A DNA stretch of 64,000 nt, taken from Pseudomonas sp. HMWF032. Its GTDB lineage: Bacteria; Pseudomonadota; Gammaproteobacteria; Pseudomonadales; Pseudomonadaceae. Location: contig NZ_QAIG01000005.1 in the NCBI RefSeq assembly GCF_003060885.1, forward strand, positions 887,776-951,775, in the 5' to 3' direction. The notes beneath the pieces are model-generated. The model had not been told where the DNA came from. It worked only from the letters and a program-made list of their open reading frames with translations, and ran no database searches. Shown one piece after another: positions 32,129 through 41,041 of this stretch (position 1 is the first letter of the stretch; each line of letters begins with the position of its first letter). The translations under genes were made by a program, and so were the position numbers.

Positions 32129-33184
32129 TCAGGAGAGCTGCACCTTGCCCGAGCCTGGCAGTTGTTCCACGCAACGGGCGCCGAGCAGTCTTGACGGGGT
32201 GAAGTAGCCGCCAGTGCCGCTGTAACTCAGCAAATGCCGCACGGCCAACAAGGTACCGTGCACGGTGACGTCGTAGCCATTGGCGGTTTCCAGGCGCGCG
32301 GTTTTTACCTCACCGGCGGCATTACGCACCTCGCCCCACAGCCAGGTGCGCTGACGGGCGCGGCTGGCTTCATCGGGGCCGCTGACGCGTTTTTCGATCA
32401 GTCGCTTGAGCCAGTTCTGCACCGCATCCAGGCCGAGCAGGCCGCGCAGCGGGTCGATCAGTCGCATCACGATGGCGGCCATTGCTGGCGTCGGCAGGTA
32501 CACCTCGATATTGTCGATGCCGGTGGAGTGGTAGGCGGTGGACACATCGCCCCAGGGGATCGTTACCGCCGGTTTTTCACCGCGACCAAAGTTGATGGTG
32601 CGGCGCTTATAGCCCAGCGGTACATCGGTGATCACGCCTGCGCGGCGCACCTTACCGCCAAACTTCAGGCCTTCCACCGAGGTTTTTGCCGTACCGGGCG
32701 ACAGCCCGCTGCCAGAATCGAAGCCCAGCGCCAGGTGCGTGGCATCGGGCAGGGCCTGGTGCAGGCAGGCGGCCAGGCAATCGCTGGGGATGACATCAAA
32801 GCCCACGCCGGGGCAGACCACTACGCCCCGCTCGCGGGCCTGCTGATCCCGCTGGTGAGCGGCTTCGAACACGCTGATCTCGCCAGTAATATCGACATAG
32901 TGGGTGGCGCTGGCCAGGCAGGCGTCGAGCATCGGCGCGCTGGTGGCGGAGAATGGCCCCGCGCAGTGAGCGACCACGGCAACATCCGCCAGGGCTTCCT
33001 TGGCTCGGTCCAGTTGGTGGATATCGAATATCCGGCATTCCAGGCCCAGCAGGCTGCCCAGAGCGTGTACAGCGGCCGGGTTACGCCCTGCCAGAATGGG
33101 CGTGAGGCCCTGGCGCTTGGCTTCGGCGGCCAGCAGGTGGCCGGTGTAACCGTTGGCGCCATAAATCATCCAGTGCGTGGCCAT
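32129..33184 (-). CDS. Saccharopine-dehydrogenase-like trans-acting enoyl reductase
   Basis: This 351-residue NAD(P)-binding protein opens with a Rossmann motif YGANGYTGHLLAAEA. It has the family's HCAGPFSATSAPMLDACLASATHYVDITGE stretch and GVGFDVIPSDCLA. Such proteins are annotated as saccharopine dehydrogenase family or as trans-acting enoyl reductases; true saccharopine activity is unlikely. It converges on argP with a 2-bp gap. The real substrate is unknown. Confidence 0.82.
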   Translation of the reverse strand: MATHWMIYGANGYTGHLLAAEAKRQGLTPILAGRNPAAVHALGSLLGLECRIFDIHQLDRAKEALADVAVVAHCAGPFSATSAPMLDACLASATHYVDITGEISVFEAAHQRDQQARERGVVVCPGVGFDVIPSDCLAACLHQALPDATHLALGFDSGSGLSPGTAKTSVEGLKFGGKVRRAGVITDVPLGYKRRTINFGRGEKPAVTIPWGDVSTAYHSTGIDNIEVYLPTPAMAAIVMRLIDPLRGLLGLDAVQNWLKRLIEKRVSGPDEASRARQRTWLWGEVRNAAGEVKTARLETANGYDVTVHGTLLAVRHLLSYSGTGGYFTPSRLLGARCVEQLPGSGKVQLS

Positions 33185-33343
33185 CCTGTTTTCCTTTAAT
33201 AAGCGGAGGTAGGGGCACAGCTTAGCGGGTGCTGCCGCCTTTGTTGGCCTATCGCAGGGTGTGTGCGGTCGCTTTTATGGCCTGCACTGCCACTGCGCAC
33301 GCTGCTAGAGTGGCGCATCGAGCAGGCCAAGCGGGGGGTTGCA

Positions 33344-34336
33344 ATGAAGATTCTGGTAACCGGAGCCAGCGGTTTTATCGGCGGGCGGTTTGCCCGCTTT
33401 GCCCTGGAGCAGGGCTTGCGTGTGCGGGTTAACGGCCGCCGTGCCGAGGGTGTCGAGCACCTCTGCTCGCGTGGTGCGGAGTTTGTTCAGGGCGATCTAT
33501 CTGACCCCGAGCTGGTGCAGCAGCTGTGTCGGGACGTTGAAGCGGTGGTGCACTGCGCCGGCGCGGTCGGCGTCTGGGGGTGTTACGAGCACTTCTATCA
33601 GGCCAATGTCACGGTCACCGAAAACGTGGTCGACGCCTGTATTAAACAGAAGGTGCGGCGCCTGGTGCACCTGTCGTCGCCGTCGGTGTATTTCGACGGT
33701 CAGGCGCATGTCGGCTTGCGTGAAGAGCAGCTGCCCAAGCGGTTTTCCGATCACTACGGCAAAACCAAGTTTCTTGCCGAGCAGCAGGTGTTTGCCGCCC
33801 AGGAGTTCGGCCTGGAGGTGCTGGCGCTGCGTCCGCGCTTTGTCACTGGGGCGGGCGATACCAGTATCTTTCCTCGGCTGATCAATATGCAGCGCAAAGG
33901 TCGGTTGTCGATCATCGGTAACGGCTTGAACAAGGTCGATTTCACCAGCGTGCACAACCTCAACGAAGCGCTGATGAGCTGCCTACTGGCCGCCGGGCCT
34001 GCGCTGGGGCAGGTGTATAACATCAGCAATGGTGCGCCAGTGCCGCTGTGGGATGTGGTCAATTATGTGCTGCGCAAACTCGACCTGCCGCCGGTGACCC
34101 GCCATCTGCCTTATAGCCTGGCGTATGGCGCGGCGGCGTTGAATGAAGGCGTGTGCAAGCTGCTACCCGGTCGCCCGGAGCCGACCCTGTTTCGCCTGGG
34201 GGTGGCGGTGATGGCCAAGGATTTCTCCCTGGACATCAGCCGCGCCCGACAGCATCTGGAATTCGAACCCAGGGTTAGCCTGTGGACCGCGCTGGATGAA
34301 TTCTGCACCTGGTGGCAGGCGCATCACCCGATTTGA
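33344..34336 (+). CDS. NAD-dependent epimerase/dehydratase (3-beta-HSD-like)
   Basis: The start at 33344 has GGGGGG upstream and gives a protein beginning KILVTGASGFIGGRFARFALEQG. This is an extended SDR with the TGxxGxxG motif. The catalytic YxxxK is in HYGKTKFLAEQ, with SSPSVYFDG upstream. It belongs to the NAD-dependent epimerase/3-beta-hydroxysteroid dehydrogenase group, resembling OleD-like reductases. The 330-residue length is normal. Its substrate is not evident. The gene appears transcribed alone. Confidence 0.88.
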   Translation: MKILVTGASGFIGGRFARFALEQGLRVRVNGRRAEGVEHLCSRGAEFVQGDLSDPELVQQLCRDVEAVVHCAGAVGVWGCYEHFYQANVTVTENVVDACIKQKVRRLVHLSSPSVYFDGQAHVGLREEQLPKRFSDHYGKTKFLAEQQVFAAQEFGLEVLALRPRFVTGAGDTSIFPRLINMQRKGRLSIIGNGLNKVDFTSVHNLNEALMSCLLAAGPALGQVYNISNGAPVPLWDVVNYVLRKLDLPPVTRHLPYSLAYGAAALNEGVCKLLPGRPEPTLFRLGVAVMAKDFSLDISRARQHLEFEPRVSLWTALDEFCTWWQAHHPI

Positions 34337-34353
34337 TGCCCGGTAAGTCAATC

Positions 34354-34665
34354 TCAGGCGTAAACGCGCTGCCCGCGGTACATGCGTACTGACCCACTGG
34401 CCGGGCGGTGTGCATGCTCTTCCACCAGCAGCGGATGTCCGGCTTGCATGCGTGGCGTCGTTGCAGCCTCGCCGAAGGGGCGGTCGCTGTACTGAGCCAG
34501 CAGTTGACCCAACTGGCGGGTTTCATCGCTGCTGGAGGTGAGGCAGGCGCTGAGCATGCTGTTGATTGCATCCGGCTGGCTCATGCGAATATCCACCGCC
34601 AGCTCTTCGCGCAACCGGCGGCGCAGGCTTTTCATGCAATCCAACACTTCTCTATTCAGCTCCAT
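34354..34665 (-). CDS. Small protein of unknown function
   Basis: The 103-residue protein has an N-terminal helical part (REVLDCMKSLRRRLREELAVDIRMS), a Ser-rich middle and a basic C-terminus ending RGQRVYA. No family was recognised. It converges on the epimerase gene with a 17-bp gap. A ribosome site (GGAAGG) precedes the ATG. It may be cytoplasmic. Confidence 0.6.
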   Translation of the reverse strand: MELNREVLDCMKSLRRRLREELAVDIRMSQPDAINSMLSACLTSSSDETRQLGQLLAQYSDRPFGEAATTPRMQAGHPLLVEEHAHRPASGSVRMYRGQRVYA

Positions 34666-34972
34666 GGACCTTCCCCCGTAATTAGAAGTGGACTGGGTGC
34701 CTTCATCCGGAATGCCCCGTCTGGTCTCGCCGCGTTTGCCGCGTGCGGATCGCGCCTGTAGCGGCCGGCTTCCCTGACCCTACGAAAACGTCGCAAATAG
34801 ACAACTGCAAGGCGCGTACCAGTTCACACTCTGCGGAACTGCGCTGCTTGCAGCGGGTCGATGGCCTGAGTTGTGCCCTTCGTCGGTGCGCCCTGCACTG
34901 GCATGGCGCGACACTGAAGCCCTGCGCGCGAACCGGTATACTGCGCGGCATTCTGCTACTGAAGGTTGACCC
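34666..34972. other. Divergent control region
   Basis: About 300 bp between two divergent genes. A TATACT -10-like hexamer (34937–34942) sits about 30 bp before the coiled-coil gene at 34973; the -35 is weak. No repeat, hairpin or coding sequence is convincing. Confidence 0.4.
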
Positions 34973-35818
34973 ATGCGTAACGATGCCCACGACGAACTCG
35001 ATCACGTGCCCAGCCTGCGGGCTGATCAGCGCGATCATGACGACTATGCCGCAGAACCACCGGAGCCTGCGCGCAGTCCTGCCTATGGCCGCGTAGCGGC
35101 CGCAGCGCCGTTGAAATCGGCCAGCACTGGCCCGCTCTGGGCCCTGGTTGGCGCCTTGATGATTGCCTTGGGCGGGCTTGGCTGGTGGAGCTTCCAGCAG
35201 ATCAGTCTGATGGAGCAGCAACTGGTGGCGACCCAGGAAAGCTTTGCGCGCATCAGCGAGGAAGCGGCCGGGCGAATTCAGGATATTTCCGGCAAGGTGG
35301 TGGCCACTGAATCCTCGGTCACCAGCGGCAGTGAAGCGCTGAAGCTGCAGGTCAAACAGCTGGAAAGCAAAGTGGCCGAGCTGAGCAAACAGCAACAGGG
35401 TATGACGGGCCAGAGCACCGAGCAGAATAATCGGCTAGAACAGTTGGCCGCGCAATTGAAAGGTCAGGAAGGTGGTGAGTCGAAGCTGGAAGCGGTTCTC
35501 AGCAAGCTCAGCGCAGAACAGGCTGCGCTTAAAGATGAGCAGACCAGCCTGAAAAGTGCGCTGGCCGGGCAGAGCAAGCTCGACGAGAAAATGGCCAGCC
35601 TGCGCAGTGAGATCGACGCGCTGAAAAAACAGGGCAACTCCAGCCAGGCCATTGCCCGTGTCGAGCAGGACCTGCTGATACTCAAGAGCGATCTGGAAAC
35701 CCGTCCTGCCACCAGCAATACCGTCGAGTTTGATGCTTTCCGCGCGCAGATGAGCCGCAACATCAGCACCCTGCAGGCGCAAGTGTTGAACCTGCAGCAG
35801 CAGATTGACGCCCGCTGA
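34973..35818 (+). CDS. Coiled-coil inner-membrane protein of unknown function
   Basis: This 281-residue protein has a charged N-terminal cytoplasmic part. One TM segment (about residues 53–75, GPLWALVGALMIALGGLGWW) follows. A very long coiled coil fills the rest, with repeated QLESKVAELSKQQQ-like heptads and few prolines. The C-terminal half would extend into the periplasm. Similar proteins occur in Pseudomonas beside uncharacterised genes. It is followed by a strong terminator and probably forms its own unit. Confidence 0.75.
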   Translation: MRNDAHDELDHVPSLRADQRDHDDYAAEPPEPARSPAYGRVAAAAPLKSASTGPLWALVGALMIALGGLGWWSFQQISLMEQQLVATQESFARISEEAAGRIQDISGKVVATESSVTSGSEALKLQVKQLESKVAELSKQQQGMTGQSTEQNNRLEQLAAQLKGQEGGESKLEAVLSKLSAEQAALKDEQTSLKSALAGQSKLDEKMASLRSEIDALKKQGNSSQAIARVEQDLLILKSDLETRPATSNTVEFDAFRAQMSRNISTLQAQVLNLQQQIDAR

Positions 35819-35830
35819 GTGAGCTGCAAC

Positions 35831-35864
35831 AAAGAAGCCCGCCAATTGGCGGGCTTCTTTTTTG
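35831..35864 (+). terminator. Strong terminator
   Basis: AAAGAAGCCCGCC (35831–35843) pairs with GGCGGGCTTCTTT around a tiny AATT centre, followed by a T-run. It ends the coiled-coil gene transcript. Confidence 0.88.
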
Positions 35865-35900
35865 AGGCGTTTAAACCTCAGGTAGATACTGGCAAGCCTC

Positions 35901-35961
35901 TGTGGGAGGCGTTTTAGCGGCGAACGTTCGATAACGCTATCGCGGCTAAAACCCCTCCTAC
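35901..35961. repeat. BIME-like paired REP element
   Basis: TGTGGGAGGCGTTTTAGCGG...TCGCGGCTAAAACCCCTCC forms an inverted pair of REP-type units with a 16-bp centre. A second copy of the same unit occurs at 59043–59108. Such elements cluster between convergent genes, as here. They are typical of pseudomonads. Confidence 0.65.
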
Positions 35962-35971
35962 GGCAGAGCGG

Positions 35972-37021
35972 CTACAGCGTTGGGTAGTCGAGGTAGCCGA
36001 CTGGGCCTTTGCCATAGAAGGTTTCCGGGTGCGGGGTATTCAGCTCGGCATCCTGCGCCAGGCGCGCCGGCAGGTCCGGGTTGGCGATAAACGGAATGCC
36101 GAAGGCCACTGCATCGGCTTTGCCTTCAGCCAGCCAGGCATTGGCTTGATCCTTGGTGAAGCGCTCGTTGGCGATAAACACGCCGCCGAAGGCTTGTTTC
36201 AGGCTTGGCGACAGGCTGTCGTCGGCTTCCTTCTCACGGGCGCAGATAAAGGCGATGCCGCGTTTGCCCAGTTCACGAGCGACGTAGGTAAAGGTTTCGG
36301 CGCGGTTGGCGTCGCCCATGTCGTGGCTGTCCGCACGCGGTGCCAAGTGCACGCCAACGCGGCCTGCGCCCCAGACTTCAATTGCCGCATCCGTGACTTC
36401 CAGGAGCAGACGCGCGCGGTTTTCCAGGCTGCCGCCGTAGCGGTCGGTGCGCTGGTTGGTGCTGCTTTGCAGGAACTGGTCGAGCAGGTAGCCGTTCGCG
36501 CCGTGGATTTCCACACCGTCAAAACCGGCGGCCTTGGCGTTTTCCGCGCCCAGGCGATAGGCCTCGACGATATCGGCGATTTCTTCGGTTTCCAGGGCGC
36601 GCGGGGTGACGAAGTCCTTCATCGGGCGCACCAGGCTGACGTGACCCGTTGGCTGGATGGCGCTCGGTGCGACGGGCAGTTGACCGTTCAGGTAGATCGG
36701 GTCGGAAATGCGCCCAACGTGCCACAGTTGCAGGACGATCTTGCCGCCTGCAGCGTGCACGGCCTTGGTCACATTGCTCCAGCCGCGTACCTGATCATCC
36801 GACCAGATGCCGGGGGTGTCCGGGTAGCCGACGCCCATCGGGGTCACGGCCGTGGCTTCACTGATGATCAGGCCAGCACTGGCGCGCTGCACGTAGTACT
36901 CGGCCATCAGCGCGTTGGGTACGCGGCCTTCATCGGCGCGGCAGCGGGTCAGCGGGGCCATGATGATGCGGTTGTTGAGTTGTAGGTCGCCAATCTGGAT
37001 TGGGTCGAAAAGTGTGGTCAT
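35972..37021 (-). CDS. xenB: Old yellow enzyme / xenobiotic reductase (XenB-like)
   Basis: This 349-residue FMN-dependent ene-reductase has PLTRCRADEG near the N-terminus. The substrate-binding pair is in EIHGANGYL (His173, Asn176), and GRISDP and APRADSHDMGD mark the FMN pocket. Length and sequence agree with XenB of P. fluorescens. These enzymes reduce activated C=C bonds and nitro or nitrate ester groups using NAD(P)H. Here it ends an ArsR–MFS–XenB operon, so the substrate is probably a toxic electrophile sensed by the regulator. Confidence 0.92.
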   Translation of the reverse strand: MTTLFDPIQIGDLQLNNRIIMAPLTRCRADEGRVPNALMAEYYVQRASAGLIISEATAVTPMGVGYPDTPGIWSDDQVRGWSNVTKAVHAAGGKIVLQLWHVGRISDPIYLNGQLPVAPSAIQPTGHVSLVRPMKDFVTPRALETEEIADIVEAYRLGAENAKAAGFDGVEIHGANGYLLDQFLQSSTNQRTDRYGGSLENRARLLLEVTDAAIEVWGAGRVGVHLAPRADSHDMGDANRAETFTYVARELGKRGIAFICAREKEADDSLSPSLKQAFGGVFIANERFTKDQANAWLAEGKADAVAFGIPFIANPDLPARLAQDAELNTPHPETFYGKGPVGYLDYPTL

Positions 37022-37038
37022 GGGACGGTCCTCTCAGG

Positions 37039-38205
37039 TTATTCGTTGAGTGCAAGTTCGGGTTCAGGGCTACGGGTACTAAAAGTCAGCAGGGTGGCCA
37101 GCAGCGCCAGTACAGCCAGTACGGCTGCGGCCAGGGGCACGTGGGTCAGGCCGAAGCCTTCGGCAATCACCAGGCCGCCAACCCAGGCACCGAGGGCGTT
37201 GCCGAGGTTGAAGGCACCAATATTCAGGGTCGATACCAGGTTCGGTGCACCGCTGCCAAAGGCCACCACATTGACCTGAAGGGCCGGCACCGCAGCGAAG
37301 GCGGCGGTGGCCCAGAGGAACAGGGTGATTTCGGCCGGGATCAGCGCCTGGCTGGTCCAGCTGAATAGGGTGGAAATCACCGCCATGGCGACAAATACGC
37401 CGACCAGGGTGGCTTTCAGGCTGCGGTCGGCCAGGCGGCCGCCGAGCATGTTGCCGAGGGTCAGGCCGAGGCCGATCAGCAGCAGGGTCCAGGTCACGCC
37501 GTTGGGCGACACGCCAGTGACTTCGCCCAGCAGCGGCGCGATGTAGGTGAACAGGGCAAACATCGCCGCAGAGAACAGCACCGTGGTGCTCAGCGCCAAC
37601 CACAGGCCGGCACCGCGCAGGGCGCGCACTTCGCTGGCGAAGTCGGCCTTGGCTTCATCGGTTTTGCTGGGCAGCACGCGCCACAGGCCGATCAGGGCAA
37701 TCACGCCAATCAGGGTCACGGCCCAGAAGGTCGAGCGCCAGCCGGCGTACTGACCGAGTGCGGTACCGAGTGGCACGCCGAGCACGTTGGCCAGGGTCAG
37801 GCCGGTAAACATCAAGGCGACGGCTGAAGCGCGGCGATTGGCGGGCACCAGGCTGGCGGCCACCACCGAGCCGATGCCGAAGAACGCGCCATGGCAGAGG
37901 GCGGTGATGACCCGGGCGAGCATCAGCATCTGGTAATCGCTGGCCAGGGCGCAGAACAGGTTGCCGGCGATAAAGATGCTCATCAGCATCAGCAGTGAGG
38001 CTTTGCGCGGCCAACTGGCGGTGGCCAGGGCCATAAAAGGTGCGCCGATGGCCACGCCCAGGGCGTAACCGGTGACCAGCCAGCCGGCGCCGGGAATCGA
38101 CACGCCGAGGTCGCCCGCCACTTCTGGCAGCAGGCCCATGATGACGAATTCCGTGGTGCCGATGGCAAACGCGGACAAAGCGAGGACGAGAAGCGCTGCA
38201 GGCAT
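37039..38205 (-). CDS. MFS efflux transporter
   Basis: The start at 38205 has CAGGAG 8 nt upstream and gives 388 residues with 12 predicted TM segments. It opens LVLALSAFAIGTTEFVIMGLLPEVA, which places it in the AraJ/YdhP (DHA1) branch of drug and sugar efflux. LYLAxxxFGIG-like and PLGTALGQYAGWR motifs follow. It lies 17 bp before the xenB gene. It probably exports the same electrophile or its product. The substrate is unproved. Confidence 0.9.
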   Translation of the reverse strand: MPAALLVLALSAFAIGTTEFVIMGLLPEVAGDLGVSIPGAGWLVTGYALGVAIGAPFMALATASWPRKASLLMLMSIFIAGNLFCALASDYQMLMLARVITALCHGAFFGIGSVVAASLVPANRRASAVALMFTGLTLANVLGVPLGTALGQYAGWRSTFWAVTLIGVIALIGLWRVLPSKTDEAKADFASEVRALRGAGLWLALSTTVLFSAAMFALFTYIAPLLGEVTGVSPNGVTWTLLLIGLGLTLGNMLGGRLADRSLKATLVGVFVAMAVISTLFSWTSQALIPAEITLFLWATAAFAAVPALQVNVVAFGSGAPNLVSTLNIGAFNLGNALGAWVGGLVIAEGFGLTHVPLAAAVLAVLALLATLLTFSTRSPEPELALNE

Positions 38206-38245
38206 GCCGTCAGCTCCTGAAAAAGGGGTGAATGAACAATGAGTT

Positions 38246-38548
38246 TTAGAGCGCTTGGCTGATGTGGTTGAGGAACGCCTGGATCGTCTCTTCATTGCGC
38301 TTGAAGAAGTTCCATTGGCCAACCTTCTTGCTGCTGATCAAACCGGCGCGCTGCAGGGTTGCCAGGTGTGCGGAGACTGTTGATTGCGACAGCCCGGTGC
38401 GCTGGTCGATCTTGCCGGCGCACACGCCGATTTCCAGCGGATGGTCCTGGTCGGCGAAATACGCCTGCGGGTCTTTCAGCCAATGCAGGATGTCGCGCCG
38501 CACCGGATGGGCCAGTGCCTTGATCACTTCATCGATGTCGAGTTGCAT
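38246..38548 (-). CDS. ArsR-family transcriptional regulator
   Basis: This 100-residue winged-helix protein begins QLDIDEVIKALAHPVRRDILHWLKD. It has a typical recognition helix (LSQSTVSAHLATLQRAGLI). Two cysteines are absent from the usual metal-binding ELCVC position, so a metal sensor is unlikely; a Cys in GVCAGKI may respond to electrophiles. The start is the ATG at 38548; the upstream extension covers the promoter. It should repress the downstream MFS–xenB genes. Confidence 0.85.
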   Translation of the reverse strand: MQLDIDEVIKALAHPVRRDILHWLKDPQAYFADQDHPLEIGVCAGKIDQRTGLSQSTVSAHLATLQRAGLISSKKVGQWNFFKRNEETIQAFLNHISQAL

Positions 38549-38598
38549 ACGGGTTATCCCCAGTGCGCTGTAACGCCATATCGCGATGAGGCGAACCT

Positions 38599-38620
38599 TA
38601 TATCGGTTGCTGACGATATA
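38599..38620. promoter_or_regulatory. Palindromic operator, probable ArsR site
   Basis: TATATCG (38599–38605) and CGATATA (38614–38620) form a perfect 7-bp dyad with an 8-nt spacer, 50 bp upstream of the regulator start. It lies in the divergent region between the regulator and acpH, so it may control both directions. Confidence 0.6.
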
Positions 38621-38675
38621 CAGATCGTTCATGGCGATAGTCATCATCACGCCTGCTGATGTGTAAGCTGAGGCC

Positions 38676-39260
38676 ATGAATTACCTCGCGCATTTACACC
38701 TCGGCGGCGACGCGCCGGCCCAATTGCTGGGCAGCCTGTATGGCGATTTCGTCAAAGGGCCGCTGGGTGGGCAGTGGCCGGCGGATATCGAAGCGGCGAT
38801 CCGCCTGCACCGGCGTATCGATGTATTCACCGACAATCATCCATTGCAAATGCAGGCGCGGGCGCGTTTTGCCATTGAGCGGCGGCGTCATAGCGGCATC
38901 TTGCTGGATGTGTTTTTCGATCACTGCCTGGCGCTGAACTGGGCTGACTATGCCGCCGAGCCATTACCGCGCTTTACCAGGAGGGTGTATCTGGTACTGG
39001 CCGCTGAGCCGCGTTTGCCTGAGCGTCTGGCGCACATTGCGCCGCGCATGGCAGCGCAGGATTGGCTGGGCAGTTACCGCGACTTTTCCGTGCTGGAACA
39101 GGTGGTCGCGGGGATTGATCGGCGTCTGTCGCGGCCAGGCTTGCTGGCCGGCGGTGCCGCCGAGCTGGAGCGGCTGTATCAGCCGCTGCTGGAGGATTTT
39201 CGCCAGTTCTATCCGGAGTTACAGGCCTTCGTGGCGCGCGAGCGTGGACTCGGCGGTTAG
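38676..39260 (+). CDS. acpH: ACP phosphodiesterase AcpH
   Basis: The 194-residue protein begins NYLAHLHLGG, followed by LLGSLYGDFVKG and IRLHRRIDVFTDNHP. This is the HD-like ACP-hydrolase signature; LLDVFFDHCLALNW is also characteristic. AcpH removes the phosphopantetheine group from acyl carrier protein. Length is standard. It stands divergent from the ArsR operon. Confidence 0.9.
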   Translation: MNYLAHLHLGGDAPAQLLGSLYGDFVKGPLGGQWPADIEAAIRLHRRIDVFTDNHPLQMQARARFAIERRRHSGILLDVFFDHCLALNWADYAAEPLPRFTRRVYLVLAAEPRLPERLAHIAPRMAAQDWLGSYRDFSVLEQVVAGIDRRLSRPGLLAGGAAELERLYQPLLEDFRQFYPELQAFVARERGLGG

Positions 39261-40051
39261 GCTGCCTGGCTTTCAGTTTCAGCCTTTTCAGTTTCAGCTG
39301 CGTCTACCGCACCAAACAGCGCCTGACTGATCGCCTGCTGCGCCGCGCGGGCCAGGGCGTTGCGGTTCAGTTCGCTGCTGGCAATTGGCGTCAGCAGCTG
39401 AATGTGCACTTCACCCAGTTCGCTGCCGAGCAAACGCAGCAGGTGCGAGAGCATGTCGTCATCGCCGATAAACGGCGCCACGCTGCACGGTTTGCCGCCG
39501 CGCAGGTAACGGATGGCCACCGGCTGCACAGATACGCCACTGTCGATCGCACTGCTCAGTAGGCGACCGTGAAAGGTGCGCAGCCCCAGCCCATCGGTGG
39601 TGGTGCCTTCGGGGAAGATCAGCAGGTTGCGCCCGCGTTGCAAGTGGTTGCCCAGCTGCTGGCTGAGCAGGCCGCTATCACCCGAACCCCGGCGAATAAA
39701 CAGGGTGCCGGCCTTGTGCGCCAGCCAGCCGGCCACCGGCCAGGTGCGCACCTCCGCCTTGGACAGGAAGGACAGCGGAGTGAGCATGCCGAGCAGTGGA
39801 ATATCGGTCCAGGACACATGGTTGCTGACCCATAGCATCGGCTGACGTGGCAGCTCGCCCTGTACCTGCAAGCGAAATGGCAGCGCCCCGGCCAGGCGTG
39901 CGAGAAACCAGCGGGTCAGGCGTTGGCGGGTTGGCATCAGGTCATGCCGGACCAGGCGTTCAAGCAGGGTTATGCTCGCCGCCAGCAGGGTGCCGAGGCT
40001 GATCACCAGCAGTAGGCGTGCCAGGCGCAGGTACAAACGCACTTTCTTCAT
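39257..40051 (-). CDS. olsA: Lyso-ornithine lipid acyltransferase OlsA
   Basis: The start at 40051 gives 264 residues with an N-terminal membrane segment and the PlsC signature SNHVSWTD (HX4D). The second acyltransferase block is LLIFPEGTTTDG. OlsA acylates lyso-ornithine lipid to ornithine lipid. It follows olsB, the usual pair in Pseudomonas (PA4351/PA4350 from memory). A terminator-like hairpin lies between them, so olsA may be less expressed or have its own promoter. Confidence 0.88.
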   Translation of the reverse strand: MKKVRLYLRLARLLLVISLGTLLAASITLLERLVRHDLMPTRQRLTRWFLARLAGALPFRLQVQGELPRQPMLWVSNHVSWTDIPLLGMLTPLSFLSKAEVRTWPVAGWLAHKAGTLFIRRGSGDSGLLSQQLGNHLQRGRNLLIFPEGTTTDGLGLRTFHGRLLSSAIDSGVSVQPVAIRYLRGGKPCSVAPFIGDDDMLSHLLRLLGSELGEVHIQLLTPIASSELNRNALARAAQQAISQALFGAVDAAETEKAETESQAA

Positions 40052-40080
40052 CAAACACTCTCGCGACAAAAACACAAACG

Positions 40081-40104
40081 CCGGCACTGTCTACAGAGTG
40101 CCGG
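40081..40104 (-). terminator. Hairpin between olsB and olsA
   Basis: CCGGCACT (40081–40088) pairs perfectly with AGTGCCGG (40097–40104) around an 8-nt loop. On the leftward strand it is followed by a T-rich stretch. It looks like an attenuating terminator inside the olsBA operon. Confidence 0.6.
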
Positions 40105-40134
40105 TGAGTTGTGCAAGATTACTCCGACTTGCTG

Positions 40135-40893
40135 TTAAACAGCGGCTTTGAAGTGCCGTGCATAGCGTGGGCACAGCTCGTCACGCTTGAGCAGGATAAA
40201 CACGTCAGCGACCTGGAAGTCCTGATCCCAGCACGGCTCGCCGCAGATCTTCGCGCCCAGGCGCATATAGGCCTTGAGCAGCGGCGGCATTTCGGCGATC
40301 ACGTTGCTTGGCACATCCAGCGCCGGTAGCGGGTTTTTCGGTTCGGCGCGCAGGTGTTCGGTGCACAGGTAGCGTTCGCGCAGGCGCTGCATGATCGCCT
40401 GGGCCTGAACACCGCCATCCTGCATGGAGATGCTGGCGCAGCCCATCAGGTAGCGATAACCGCCTTCGTTGAGCACTTCGGCCAACTCGCCCCAGAGCAC
40501 GGCGATGGTTGCACCGTTGCGGTAGGCGGCATCGACGCAGGTACGGCCGATTTCCAGCACCGGGCCTTCGAGGTGTGGCAGGCCGTGCAGGCTGAATTCT
40601 TCTTCGCTATAGAAGCGCCCCAGGCTGGCGGCAGCGCGGTGGTCGAGCAGGCGAGTGGTGGCTACCAGCTCACCGCTGTTGAGGTCGCGCACGCCGATGT
40701 GTTGGCAGTGAATATCGTAATCATCCATGTCCAGGCCCAGTTCGGCACCCTTGAGCTTGGCATCGAATTCGGCACTGAATACGCGAAAACGCAGCGCCTG
40801 GGCTTCGCGCAGGGCGGCAGCGCCCAGCAAGCGCTCGGCTTGCAGGCGACGAGCGGGGGTGGTGCGGTCGCGGGTGATTGCCATCTGGGTCAT
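40135..40893 (-). CDS. olsB: Ornithine N-acyltransferase OlsB (ornithine lipid synthesis)
   Basis: The start at 40893 has CAGGAG 8 nt upstream. The 252-residue protein carries the OlsB/GNAT pattern: [20 protein letters not shown], then [51 protein letters not shown] follows. OlsB uses an acyl-ACP donor to form lyso-ornithine lipid, made by Pseudomonas under phosphate limitation. No Pho box was found in my reading. Confidence 0.9.
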   Translation of the reverse strand: MTQMAITRDRTTPARRLQAERLLGAAALREAQALRFRVFSAEFDAKLKGAELGLDMDDYDIHCQHIGVRDLNSGELVATTRLLDHRAAASLGRFYSEEEFSLHGLPHLEGPVLEIGRTCVDAAYRNGATIAVLWGELAEVLNEGGYRYLMGCASISMQDGGVQAQAIMQRLRERYLCTEHLRAEPKNPLPALDVPSNVIAEMPPLLKAYMRLGAKICGEPCWDQDFQVADVFILLKRDELCPRYARHFKAAV

Positions 40894-41041
40894 GCCGTCA
40901 TCTCCTGTAGCCGGCTTTTTGCCTTGCAGCCGGTCGATCTTGTTGGGCAAGCTCAGGCTAGGTAGCGGCGGTGTCACCTCCATGAAGATTTGGTGATGCT
41001 TGTATGACACGGTGTTCAATCCCTGGAACAAGGAGCAAGGC

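Noticed and set aside
34703-35395. Minus-strand frame of 230 residues
   Set aside because: It is antisense to the coiled-coil protein gene and has shadow-like composition.
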